Shown: piece after piece, positions 1 to 11,574 of the stretch
How positions within the stretch are numbered: position 1 is the stretch's first letter
Layout: each line of letters starts with the position of its first letter
Source of the DNA: Coffea arabica
Taxonomy: Eukaryota > Streptophyta > Magnoliopsida > Gentianales > Rubiaceae
Assembly: GCF_036785885.1 (NCBI RefSeq)
Contig: NC_092317.1
Coordinates: forward strand, 41,219,329 to 41,283,328
Reading direction: 5' to 3'
Length of the DNA stretch: 64,000 bases
Position numbers and translations under genes: made by a program
Notes under the pieces: generated by a model
What the model saw: the letters and a program-made list of their open reading frames with translations, nothing else
Told to the model about the DNA's origin: nothing
Databases searched by the model: none

Positions 1-1432
1 TTTTTTAAAAAAAAAAAAAATGCAGCTTCCTTGATTCTCTTTTTCTTCTTTTCCTCATATATTTTCTTGTACCTTCAGTTGCTTATTGTGTATTTTCTAT
101 AGGTACATCACCACCACAAAGGCTTAGGAATTACGGATCGCCGTTATATGTTTATTAAGCCTTTGTTATCACTTTTGTTTCTCATTTTCCATTTTTAGGT
201 TTATATCACTAATGGTTACCAAATGGAACTCATGAAGCGATGAAGACAAGCGAACAACATACCTTGAAGCTTCATATTCAATCACAACAATAGGGGAGTA
301 TTATTTTTTTATCTTGATTTTCCTTCTTACACATTGAGGACAATGTGTATGTTAAGTGTGGGGGGAAGAATTGAGATTATATACATTGTATGTGATTGAC
401 TTATTAGTTGCAAATATTGGACTTGTGTTAAAATTCAAAATTTTTCTAAAATCTTGTCCAAAATTGCAAACTTGCCCCAAAAAGTTTCATATTTTTTCGA
501 TTTTATCCAAGGGGTAACAAGTTCCATACCATTAGTAGTTCAAATTCCTTCTACATTTGAGATAAATATATATGATTTGGAAACTTCTTTTCTCATTTAA
601 CTTGGAAATGACTATTATGTGATTATAATTTTGCATTTGTAGGAAAATATATCTTGTGAAGTGGAGAAAATTATGCCTATATTTTTTTGCATATTTGATG
701 AAATTTCTTCTCTTTATTGGATTTTATAAGTTAAGTGGTAAATATGGTCAATAAGTGCAATACTCTTCTCATGATTATTTTTTTTAGAAAATTATTATTC
801 TCTTTGCTATAAAAAAAAAAGAAAAAAAATGATGAAAAATGAAAAAAATGAAGAAAAAGAGAAAAACAAAAAACAAAAGAAAAAAAGAAAATAAATAAAA
901 ATTCTTCTACTCCAATGATTCTTGTACTTAGTAACCGGGAGTCTTCATCTACAAATGTCGACTTTCGCGTAAAAAGGTACTTGAATTAAGAGTATGCAAA
1001 GCAACTTGAGTATGTGAAGTGTTGAGTAACCGGAGGTTGGCATCTACAAATGTCGACACTCGCGTAAAAAGATACTTTCACAACTTAAGTAATATTTAGC
1101 GATATTATATAAATAAATCCCTCTTTAAGTTAAATAAGAAGATGATCATGGGTTTAGGAAGCATATTATTGACCATATGAGTTACTTACTTGTAAGATTG
1201 GGTAAGGATGAAAAATTGATTTGAATTTGTTATAATGACGGTATAATTGGCACTCCTTTACTTGATATTATGAGTACTTGAACTTAATTGAATAATTGCA
1301 TAATGGTTATTTACTTTGTTTTGAGGAAATGAAGTTGAAATGCTACATATGCTTATTTTCAAATTTTGGATCATTGTCGGTTTGTATTTCTTATTGCTTG
1401 AGGACAAGCAATGGTTCAAGTGTGGGGGTATT
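1..1432 (+). mobile_element. Ty3/gypsy element, 3' non-coding internal region
   Basis: This AT-rich stretch has no long ORF and runs into a polypurine tract and an LTR start at 1433, so it is the 3' untranslated internal part of a Ty3/gypsy element whose coding part lies left of the window. It contains an A-rich low-complexity block (about 811-900). A roughly 50-bp motif with the core ATCTACAAATGTCGAC occurs twice (about 933-981 and 1027-1075). The phrase TTGAGGACAA followed by AAGTGTGGGGG also occurs twice (about 335-365 and 1398-1428), the second time as the real PPT. Short ORFs here look like noise. The element class is inferred from LTR and PPT style, not from protein. Confidence 0.65.
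1421..1432 (+). other. Polypurine tract of the gypsy element
   Basis: The G-rich run TGTGGGGGTATT lies directly before the TGATAAGA that opens the LTR. It is preceded by the phrase TTGAGGACAAGCAATGG, common in this position in plant Ty3/gypsy elements. It would prime plus-strand synthesis. Confidence 0.6.
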
Positions 1433-3220
1433 TGATAAGAGTATATTTTACGTATTTTTAGTGTGCTTTATTAATTAGTTTTGGTGTGTTTTATTTAGTT
1501 TTATAAATAATTAACTAAGATTCTAGTGAAAATATGCATTTTGTGGTTAAAGTGTGAAAATTGCATTTCTATTGATTTTTATGGTAAAAACTTCATATTT
1601 TGTAGGTTTAATGATTCAATCATCAAATGAAGTGCATTGAGAAGATATTTGGATGGTTGAAGATGGATTAAAGTGGTGAAAATAAAATATGAAGTGTAAA
1701 AGGAAAAATGCAATTTGAATCAAGAAAAGTCAGCTTTGACAACTCTGACACGTTTTGGTATTTTAACTATATCTGGAGCTACATAGATTGGATTCAGATG
1801 ATATTTATATCATTTTAAAGCTAAGAGACAGATCTACATTTGGTATGAAGACATCAAAGTCCAATTCGGCTGTTTTCCTGGTCAAAATGTCAAAATACAG
1901 AAGTCAAAGTCTGCTGCTGAGAGCTGAAAACGCGGAATTGACCAGTCAGTGGTATTTTTATCATATCTCGGTCTAGACAGCTCCAAATTGGATGATTCTT
2001 GAGGCATTGGACAGCTATTTCAATGGACTACAACTTCTATGTTTTGTACAAGAGCTAATTCAGCCGTCATCATAGAGAAAATAGCAGTTGAAGTAGCCAG
2101 ATTCTGGTCAGAAATAGCTGCTGGTACAACCTGTTTTCTCCTTCAACAATTTACAGCTATGGATGAACGTATGACAACCAATTAGCAGCTGTAAAATGGA
2201 TGTTTCAAGCCTCATTTCCTGATTGCATTCATCTATATATAACCATGGACTTACAGGATTCAAGATAACTTGGGAAAAGGCTAGAGAAACTTACCAGAAA
2301 TGTAGTTTTCACTAGAGTTTCCTTGGTTCATTAGTATAGTATAGGTAGAGTAGTTTATCCATCTTGTATTTGTAGTTAGATTTGGATGAATATTGGAGGG
2401 GCAAAGATGAAGAGGTTGATCTCATGTGACAAGGGTGATATCTCTTCTACTACTTTCTCTCTTGTATTGGATTTCATGTTTAATTATAATACAAGTTGGC
2501 TTTGTGTTTTTATTATGTTTAGTTAAAGTTTATGCCTAGAGTTATGGTTGAACTTGCATTATTTTGTTTGTGAGGTTTACTTGGCTATTTGGTGATATTA
2601 TTTTGAGCACGTTATTTATCACTTTTGGTTATCTAATCATGATTAACTGGCCATTAATTATGATAATCTTAAGGTGTTAAGTTTGCAATGAAAATTGGAA
2701 TTTAACACTAGTTTAAAGAAGTGATAAGCCTAGGGAGTACACTCACGAAAGTAGAGGTGCACCTATGTGGCTTAAGTGACTTGTTTCATGTAATTTCATA
2801 GAAGAAATGAACTTGTAGTTAATTTCATAACCACGAGAGTAGGTATGGCTTAATTACAAGTATAGTTGATTCACTACGAAAGTTGGTTTCACATACATTA
2901 GGAAATTACGCCATAACTAGTCAAGATAATAGCATTCACTTAACCGGTAATCTCATTTGCAAGAGTAGTAAGGAATTCCATATCTCTAGGAGCTTTTTAG
3001 TGTTATTTTCTTAAATTTTATATTTGTGGTAGTCTAAATAATAAAGGAGTTTGAAAACATAGGTAATTGCATTCTTCCCTGTGGGATCGACCCTTAATAC
3101 CCTATACTCGCTCACGATTCGTATACTTGCGATAAATCGCGTGTGGGGTATTTAGGAATTTATAAATGTAAAACTTGATTGGGATGAGCTTAATATTATA
3201 TGTATACCCCGCGCACGTCA
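1433..3220 (+). mobile_element. Ty3/gypsy 3' LTR (about 1.8 kb)
   Basis: The LTR opens with TGATAAGA right after the polypurine tract and ends at or near CGCGCACGTCA. A TATA-like TATATATA lies near 2234-2241. The phrase CCCTGTGGGATCGACCC at about 3079 is typical near the 3' end of plant Ty3/gypsy LTRs. To its right the sequence switches abruptly to a copia LTR that also occurs complete at 11575-12602, so this gypsy element inserted into that copia LTR. The exact 3' edge (3218-3220) is uncertain, because the first bases of the copia part (CA) overlap the expected CA end. Confidence 0.6.
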
Positions 3221-3815
3221 GCTGCCTTCTATCCGTTAGCAGCATTAATTGAAGTACTTTTTGGTCTCTTATAAATAGAGCAAAGTCAACCACTTCAAAA
3301 TAAATTTTGCACATTGAGATTACATCAGATCTTAAGTGATTCAAGTGTGAGATTACTCCAAAAAGAAGATTTATACTCTTAGTTGTGTAATTTTCGATAA
3401 GCTTTTCAAGTGTGTTTCAATTTCTTCAATAGTGTAGCTTTGTGAGGGTTATCCGAGAGATTGTGAAACTTCCTTGCTTGACCAAGTGAGGCTTGGGGTA
3501 AGGAGGAAGTGATCCTTCCTTTGTACACAAGAGACTGGTTGTAAGTTGATCAATTTGAAGAAGCTTCCTATATAAAGTGTTGTTCAAACTCAAGTGGAGT
3601 TTGAAACTTGGTTTGCTATTCTATCTTTTTACTTACTGTCTTGCAATATAAACTACTTATTTCTTCTACTCACAAGCACTTGTTCTTCGTCATCAATTGC
3701 TCCATTGGGTGGTTTTTAGAAAAAGAGGGCAAGTTCACAAAAAGTGACTCATATCTTGGCTAGTTTTTTTAACCACCAAATTCACCCCCTTCTTAGGTTG
3801 TTTTCGATTCTTACA
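3219..3815 (+). repeat. Truncated 5' LTR of the SIRE-like element
   Basis: This aligns almost base for base with 12008-12602, from CAGCTGCCTTCTATCC to the terminal TTACA. The first roughly 430 bp seen in the 3' LTR, including the whole CGGACG motif array, are missing. The promoter TATAAATA survives at 3270-3277. Differences from the 3' LTR are visible but few, so the element is not very ancient. Confidence 0.85.
3270..3277 (+). promoter_or_regulatory. TATA box of the truncated 5' LTR
   Basis: TATAAATA lies in the context CTCTTATAAATAGAG and is repeated at 12056-12063 in the 3' LTR. It is the likely core promoter of the element; the upstream motif array is deleted in this copy. Confidence 0.6.
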
Positions 3816-3816
3816 A

Positions 3817-3829
3817 TTGGTATCAGAGC
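3817..3829 (+). other. Primer binding site (initiator Met tRNA type)
   Basis: TTGGTATCAGAGC follows the LTR terminus TTACA after one base. It matches the complement of the 3' end of plant initiator methionine tRNA, the usual primer for plant copia elements. Confidence 0.85.
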
Positions 3830-3889
3830 TTGGTCGTCTTGAGATTAAACTCAATCAGTTTGGGAGTAAAAATAACAACCAACAATGCC

Positions 3890-6800
3890 ATGTTCTTTGA
3901 GGGACAATCAGTCACTAGACCTCCAATGCTCAATGGATCAAATTATGTGAGTTGGAAGGAGATGATGATTATTTTCTTACAATCTATTGATATTGAGTTG
4001 TGGTTTGTTGTCAATGAAGGTCCATATGATGCCTCTATTATTGATGAAGATACTAATAGGCCGAGACAAAAAATAAGAAGTGAGTTGACTGCTGAAAATA
4101 GAACCCATCTCACTCTAAATGCCAAGGCGATGAATGTACTATACAGTGCTTTAGATTCAAATGAGTCTATTAGAGTCAAGGGCTGTAAATCTGTAAAAGA
4201 AATTTGGGATAAACTTAGAGAAATCCATAAAGGAAGTGAGAATGTGAGAGAACAGAAGAAGTCCATTCTGGTCACTAAGTATGAATCTTTTAAGATGGAA
4301 CCTCATGAAAACATTGACAAGATGTATTGTAGATTCAATAATCTTATTAAGGATTTAGAAGTGCTTGAAAAGGATTACTCTCTAGGTGAGAAAAATAGAA
4401 AAATTCTGAATGCTTTATCGAAGGATTGGGAGAGTAAAGTGACTGCCATTGAGGAAGCCAAAGATCTAAATACCTTACCTATTGAATCTCTTATTAATTC
4501 ACTGACTTTTTATGAGTTAAAACTCAAGTCCAAGGTGCAAGAAGAAAAAGACACAAAGGTGAGAAAGAATATTGCTCTGAAGGCTTCACAAGATGAAAAT
4601 GATACAGCCTCTCTGGATGGAGATGACATGGAAGGTGATGACAGTGATATTGCACTCATCACACGAGGTTTCAAAAGAATACTCAACAAGAGAAGATTCA
4701 GAAAAGGTGGACCTAGCAATTCCTTTTCGAATCAGTCCAACAACTTGAGAAACAAAGGGAAGCTACAGTTCAATAAAAAGCTAACTGATAAGTGCTTTGA
4801 ATGCGGCCAACCTGGATACTATGCAAATGAGTGTCCAATGAAGAAAAAAAAGGAGAGCAAGGTTGAACAAAAACTAAAATTTAATAATTTTCAGATCACC
4901 TGGAATGACTGCAATTCAGAAGGTGAAGTCGAAGAAGAAGAGAAATCTGCCTAAGTGATTTTCATGGCCATTGGTGATGAAGAGGTAACCACGTGTAACT
5001 CTCAAAATGATAGTGATAGTAAATATGATGATGATGTTAATTTGTTTTTGGAAAAAATGCACAACAGTTTGAAAGAATCCTATGTTAGAAACAAGAAAAT
5101 AAAACAGAAAATTAACTTTCTGATACAAGACAATGCAAGTCTTTTTCGACAAAACAAATGTCTAAGAAATGAAAATGAGAACCTGAAAAGGATTGAAAAT
5201 GATTTGCATGCTGAATTTGATAGAAAAACAATCTTCTGTAACATGCTCAAAAATGAACAAAGTAACTTGAAAAGAAGAATGGATGATCTTAGTCAGATGC
5301 TTCAACATAAGAAACAAATCTGTTTTCAAAGGAATGACGCAAAATCTCATTTTGGTACTCATCAGAAAAGGCGGAATCACAATGCAAATGAGTTTGCAAT
5401 CCATAGGAAAAGGCAAGTCAGATTTATTAAACCTGTTCATTTGAATAATTCTTTAACTGGGTGTAGCTTCTGTTGTCAATTTGGCCACATAAAAAATAAT
5501 TATTATGTTAGGAAAAATATGAGAAATGGCATGAGATGCATGTGGATGGTTAGACATAATGCTAACTCTTAAGGATCCAAAAAGTAAATGGTACCAAATA
5601 TTGTCCTGTGGATCTCTGTGTAAGTGAACCTGGTGAACATTGTCAAGGAATCAAAGTGGTTCATAGATAGTGGATGCTCAAGACATATGATTGGTGATAC
5701 ATCACAGTTCATCAAGCTCAAACCAAAAGTAAGCGAAAAGGTAACTTTTGGAGATGACAACAAAACCAAAACTGTTGGAATTGGTGATGTTGATAAGAAT
5801 GGTCAAACCTTTGTTCACAATGTTCTTTTAGTTGACAATTTGAGCTACAACTTGTTAAATGTTAGTCAATTGTGTGATAGGAATCTGTTTGTGTTATTTA
5901 AAAAGTATGAATGCTTTGTTCTTGACTCAAAATTCAACACTGTTTTCAAAGGAAAAGGAGTAAATGACATTTATGTAGTTATCCTTGCAAAAGTTGATTT
6001 CTCTAGCCTTAATTGTCTCAAAACAGCAAATGAGAACCCCTGGCTGTGGCATAGAAGACTCTGTCATTTCAATATGGATTTGCTAAAAGAAATTTCCAAA
6101 AAGGAACTTGTTAGAGGGCTTCCAAAAATCAAATTTGAAAAAGACCGAATCTGTGATGCTTGCCAATTTGAAAAACAAGTTAAGGTATCTTTTAAATCCA
6201 AAAAATGTGTTTCTACTACAAAGCCTCTAGAAATTTTACATCTTGATCTATTTGGTCCTACTCAAACCACAAGCCTATGTGGCAAAAGATTTTATTTTGT
6301 TGTTGTTGATGATTATTCTAGATATACTTGGGTGATGTTTCTTGAACACAAAGATGATACTTTCAAAAACTTTGTTTCATTATTTACAAAAGTTCAGAAT
6401 CTGATTGGTTTGAAAATCATCAAAATAAGGAGTGACAATGGCTCAGAATTTCGTTTATGTGATTTTCCAGAATTTTGTGAAAACAATGGTATTACACATG
6501 AATTTTTCATTGCAAGAGTCCCCCAACAAAATGGGGTTGTTGAAAGAAAAAATGGAACTCTTCAAGAGGCTGCTAGAACCATGCTTAGTGAATGTAATTT
6601 ATCAAAGTATTTCTGGGCTGAAACTATAAACATAGCCTGCTATACCATGAACAGAGTACTTTTAAGACCAATTTTGAACAAAACTTCCTATGAGCTGATG
6701 TTTGATAAAAAACCTGTTTTGGATATTTTAAAATCTTTGGTTGCAGATGCTTCATTCTAAATATCAAGGAACATCTTAGAAAATTTGATAAAAAATCTGA

Positions 6801-8736
6801 TGAGGAAATTTTCTTGGAATATTATGAGAATAAGAGAGGTTTTAGAGTCTATAATCATAGGACTCTGGTTATAGAGGAAGTTATACACATTACTTTTGAT
6901 GAATCTAATGATGACATTTCCATGAGTTGTGGTGAAGATGATGATGCAGGTATTCAAGAAGAACTAAAGAAGCTAATAATCAGTGACCAAGGCACTGCTT
7001 CACCAGAAAATGATTCAAAGGAAGATGAAACTTAAGATAGTCCAGCTAGGAAAAACAACGACAGAGACACTACCACTCCTAATGATCTTCCAAGAGCCTG
7101 AAAATTTGTCCAAAACCATCCTAAGGAATTCATCATTGGTGATCCATCCGAAAAGGTCAGAACACGTTCCTCCTCTAGACAACTAATAGATAATTTTGCA
7201 TTGGTCTCATACTTTGAACCCAAAAATGTTGTTGATGCATTGAAAGATGAGAACTGGATTTTAGCTATGGAAGAGGAGTTAAATCAATTTGAAAGAAACA
7301 AGATTTGGACATTAGTTGCTAGACCACAAGATCATCTTATCATTGGCACCAAGTGGATTTTTAGAAACAAAATGAATGACAAAGGTGAGGTCGTAAGAAA
7401 TAAGGCCAGACTAGTAACTAAGGGATACACTCAAGAAGAAAGAATAGATTTTGATGAATCATTTGCACCCGTAACTAGGCTAGAATCAATTAGAATGTTT
7501 TTTACCTTCGCATGTTTTAAGAATTTTAAGTTATTTCAAATGGATGTTTAAAGTGCTTTCTTAAATGGATTTATAGATCAAGAAGTTTATGTTGATCAAC
7601 TTTCTAGTTTTGAAAATGAAATTTATCCAAATCATATTTTTAAACTTTCAAAAACCTTATATGGATTAAAACAAACTCCAAAAGTATGGTATGAATATTT
7701 GAGTGATTTTTTGATTGAAAATGGTTTTAAAAGAGGTATTGTGGATACTACTCTTTTTACTAAACAAAGTTCATGTGATCTTTTAATTGTGCAAATATAT
7801 GTGGATGATATTATATTTGGTGCTACTAATGAGAGTTTGTGCAAGAATTTTTTCAATATCATGCAAAAAGAGTTTGAAATGAGCATGATGGGAGAATTAA
7901 ATTTCTTCCTTGGACTCCAAGTGGTTCAAACCCGAGATGGAACATTCATCAATCAAACCAAATACACCAGGGAGCTGCTAAAAAGATTTGGAATGGTGAT
8001 TCAAAGTAAGTTGGAACACCTATGTGCACATCCACCAAGCTTGACAAGGATGAAGAAGGTACAAAAGTTGATGAAAAGAAGTATAGAGGTATGATTGATA
8101 GTTTGCTTTACTTAACTGCTAGTAGACCTGATATTATATTTGCTGTGTGCCTATGTGCTCGTTTTTAGTCTTGTCCAAAGGAATCACATTTGAATGCGGT
8201 AAAAAGAATCTTTAGATATCTAAAAGGAACCTTGAGTTTTGGCCTTTGGTATCCTAAGTGTCATGAACTTCCTCTGTGTGGATTCTCTGATGCTGATTTT
8301 GGTGGCTGTATGGTAGATAAAAAAAGTACAACAGGTATATGTAACTTTCTTGAAAATTGCTTAGTGTCTTGGTTTAGCAAAATATAATATGCTATTTCAC
8401 TGTCTACAACTGAAGCTGAATATGTTGCTACTGGTGCTTGTTGTGCTCAATTGTTGTGGATGAAAAATACATTGAATGATTTTGGTTTAGTGTATGATTG
8501 TGTGCCTATGTATTGTGATAACACTAGTGCCATCAATTTGACAAAAAATTCCATTCAACATTCTAGAACTAAGCACATAGACATAAAGTATCATTTCATT
8601 CGCGATCATGTCCACAAGGATAAAATTTCTGTTTAATATGTTTGATCAAATTGCTGATATCCTCACAAAAGCCCTTCCATTGGATCAATTTGTGTATCTG
8701 AGAACAAAACTGGGCGTTTCAGAAAAAATATTCTAA
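3890..8736 (+). pseudogene. Broken gag-pol polyprotein of the SIRE-like copia element
   Basis: I place the start at ATG 3890 (MFFEGQS); the open frame reaches back to 3830 without an earlier ATG. The gag part covers 3890-5570 and has a knuckle CFECGQPGYYANEC in which the zinc-binding His is Tyr, and a second degenerate one, CSFCCQFGHIKNNYY. Protease carries DSGCSRHM (about 5665). Integrase has the HHCC region (LWHRRLCHF ... CDAC) and a D,D,E core (HLDLFGP, RSDNGSEF, NGVVERKN). RT has [10 protein letters not shown] and an intact YVDD (7798-7809). RNase H has DADFGG and STTEAEYVA, and the protein ends near DILTKALPLDQF. In-frame stops lie at 4952, 5570, 5585, 5621, 7549, about 8168 and about 8385. 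Frame changes lie near 6735, 8005 and 8633. It cannot make a polyprotein. Confidence 0.9.
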
Positions 8737-9238
8737 GATTTTTTTTCTGGTCATTCTTTATCGAACGTCCAATGGGTTAGAACGGACGCCCGACAGTGTT
8801 CTTTATCCCTTTTCCAGAAAAGTTTTGGTTTGGACGGTTGTGTCGGACGCTTCACTTCGTTCGGCCGTCCGACACTCAAAAATCGCGTCTTATAAAGAAA
8901 TTCTCTGCGTCATTCAGTTCATTCTTTCCCTTTTATTTCGGACGCAACTCTTCACATTCTCTCAAAGTTCAAAATTCAAATTCGTCTCTCCCTGGAGCAA
9001 GTACCAAGAAATCACTCTGACCGTCACCTTCTCACACCTATTGCGGGTTTATTGCACTTCGTAACTTTCCCCAACCGCCAACTACACTATAAATCCCAAT
9101 TACTACTCGAAACCCTAATCACAAAAACTCATTCTCTGTGGACTATTTGTGCATCCATTGTAGTTCATACTGAACTTTTCACCATTTGATACTCATTTGC
9201 ATCATATCACGCAACACAAACCACACTGTACTTCAATC
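8737..9238 (+). promoter_or_regulatory. Pol to env-like spacer with CGGACG motifs and TATA-like boxes
   Basis: There is no ORF of interest. Several CGGACG or CGGCCGTCCG motifs lie between about 8764 and 8945, the same family as the array in the 3' LTR. They are followed by TATAAAGA at 8891-8898, and a second TATA-like CTATAAAT occurs near 9088. The downstream ORF begins at 9239. The order (motif cluster, then TATA) repeats the LTR promoter layout, so an internal promoter for the second ORF is possible. That is inference from order alone. Confidence 0.4.
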
Positions 9239-11092
9239 ATGGTGAGAATTAGAGGGGGATCCGTGAGTGCCGGACGCACTTTCAGGCTGCGTGACGAAGA
9301 GGATGAAGATGTTCAAGTTATTGAACCCTCCATTAAATCACCCAAGAGGAAAACTGAAAACCGAGGTGGAAAAACGAAACAATCTGCAAGAAAAAAGCAG
9401 TATGTGCAAACTAGAGAGCCATCTGCTGAACCATCTGATGAGCAGATGGAGGAACAGCAATCTGAAGGGCATCTAGTTAGTGACAATGAAGAGGAACCAG
9501 TGAAGCCCACCAATGCAGATGTAACAGTAACCAAATCACCCAAGAAAGGAAAAAGGACTGCCAAAAGGAAGAGCATTGCTCAACTCAAGGAAAAGCAAAC
9601 TGTTGATCTTTCCGGGGATCAGCAGAATACAGAAAAAACTGCTGAGGAACAGCAAACTGAGGAACCATCTACCAGGAGATCACCAAGGACAAGGTCTGGT
9701 GTCCAGAGTGCTGCATAAACTACTCAGCGTAGTGGAAAAAGAAAGCGTCCCGAGCAGCTTGAGACCCACACTGCTACTGAACCCACTCCTCTACCCAAGT
9801 TCATCGACGATGAAGCCAGAGAAAGGTTTGAATGGATCTTGCAGAAGGGTTTCATCACCCAGAGGACCATTATCCCCTACGAATTCCATAAGCTTGATCT
9901 TGAACCTATTCTCAACCTGTTTGAATTCTAAAAATGGACCCATCTTTTAACCATTCCAAACACATTCTATCCTGACATGCTCCATTAGTTTTTTGCTAAT
10001 CTTAGGAAAGGCAAATCACATACTGATCTCATTTCTCGTGTCAACTCTGTTAATATTGAACTGAACCCTGACATTGTTAACTCTGTTTTAAAAACCAAAA
10101 TTGAAAGTGATTTTAAAGGCAAAATTACAAATTTCTTTTCTTACGAAGAATTTTTCTCTGCATACCATCACTTTCATGTTGCAAAATTGATGACGTATTT
10201 TCATTCTCACTTTAATACTCCTATTGAGGCAAGATTGGAAGATCTTAGTTCTCAAAACCTGATCATTTTTACCATCATTTCAAATCTGTTGGTGCCTACT
10301 GATGGTCACAGAACTGATGCAAATAAAATGAAACTTTATCTGTTCTACTGTTTTCTTGAAAAAATTTAAATTGATTTCAGTTTTGTCATGTGCAAATTTC
10401 TGCTAAAAATCAGTACAAACAGCCGTAGGAAACTGTCCTATGAAAAATTTCTGACTCCTATTTTTAATCATTTTAAAATTTCTTTCACTGGCAAATCTCC
10501 AAAAGAGAGTGCATCAACTGTGTTTTCAAAGACTTATTTTGAAAGGAAAAATCTGAAATTTTTTTAGAGTCATTGGTGCTACAAAGAAACTGTCTCTGAG
10601 TCTAGGAGGAAAAATCTTCATGAAACCCCTGTCACCCTTAAGACTCCTCGTGACCAGTCAATGTATGTGACACCCTTCACCATTCATCCCAGAAAACCAG
10701 CCTCTAAATTTCCTTCATCCAACATTGAGGTCATCACTCTGCTTGAAGACCTCAAACAACATATCTTGCTTCTTGAAGATGGCTTGATGATAACCATGAC
10801 TTCTGATCAACAAGCCACTTTCGTTGCCAAAAGGAATCTGCTCGTACCTCCCATTCCTCCAGAAAATGAAAATGCACACCGAAAGGAGCCTAGAACTGAG
10901 CCAACCATTGAGGCTACCCCAGAGTACCGTGCCTCCAATTCTTAACCACAGGACAAGGGAAAAGCTCCGGCAACTGAAGAAGAAACTGAAGAGGAGGATG
11001 ATGATGATGGGGATGAGGACACTGAGGAAGAAGACCCTGCTCAATTTCGTCTGGTTAGAAGAAGGCCTGGATCCTCCAAAATCACATTTTAG
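9239..11092 (+). pseudogene. Envelope-position ORF of the SIRE-like element, with several stops
   Basis: One frame runs from ATG 9239 to TAG 11090-11092 (617 codons plus stop). It is interrupted by TAA at 9716, TAA at about 9929, TAG at about 9986, TAA at about 10367, TAG at about 10565 and TAA at about 10942. The N-terminal third is charged and basic (KSPKRK, KKGKRTAKRK, RRSPRTRSG), resembling a nuclear or nucleic-acid-binding tail. The middle (about residues 195-450) is a folded-looking region similar in style to proteins annotated as putative plant transposon protein. The C-terminus is acidic (runs of E and D). I see no clear signal peptide or strong membrane anchor, so calling it envelope rests on position only. 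It is dead in this copy. Confidence 0.65.
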
Positions 11093-11574
11093 GCACCCCT
11101 GAGCACATGCACCTCATGGTAGTTCATAATAGGCTCTTAGCATCCCTTGCGTTTCAAACTTTATGTGTTTTATATTAAGATTTCTACTTTCTCTTTCATT
11201 GCTGGTCTGTAAGAATATTTGGATATTTTGTGTGCCTTGAACTCGTGATTTGTTACTCCTATGGTTTTTGGATGAATGTTTGGCACTTAATGTTTGATAT
11301 TGTTTGTTGCTGGACGATATTGTTGGTAATATGACCATGGTTGATTTAATGATGACAAAAAGGGGGAGAAATGGATTGGATATGAATTCTCTATGTGAGG
11401 GGGAGTCATCTTTGTCATCTTTTTCTGAGTAAACATGGGTGAACATTATTTTGAAGGGAAGTTGTACTTAAATTTTGTACTTAAGCAAAGAGGGGAGTTG
11501 CATTAAGTAAGGGGGAGCTGTAATTAAATTTTTTGCTCCATCCATTGTTTTGTCATCGTCAAAAATGGGGAGAT
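11093..11574 (+). other. 3' untranslated region with serial polypurine tracts
   Basis: Between the last ORF and the 3' LTR lie at least four purine-rich runs: AAAAAGGGGGAGAAATGG (about 11357), GAGGGGGAG (about 11398), AAGAGGGGAG (about 11487) and AAGGGGGAG (about 11509). The final PPT AAAAATGGGGAGAT (11561-11574) abuts the LTR. Serial PPTs are a known habit of SIRE-type elements. Confidence 0.65.

Noticed and set aside
3943..4275. Minus-strand 110-codon ORF
   Set aside because: It is a shadow of the copia gag frame on the plus strand.
8796..9064. Two overlapping plus-strand ORFs in the pol to env spacer
   Set aside because: They have no family motif and differ in frame from the next ORF. 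The region looks regulatory.
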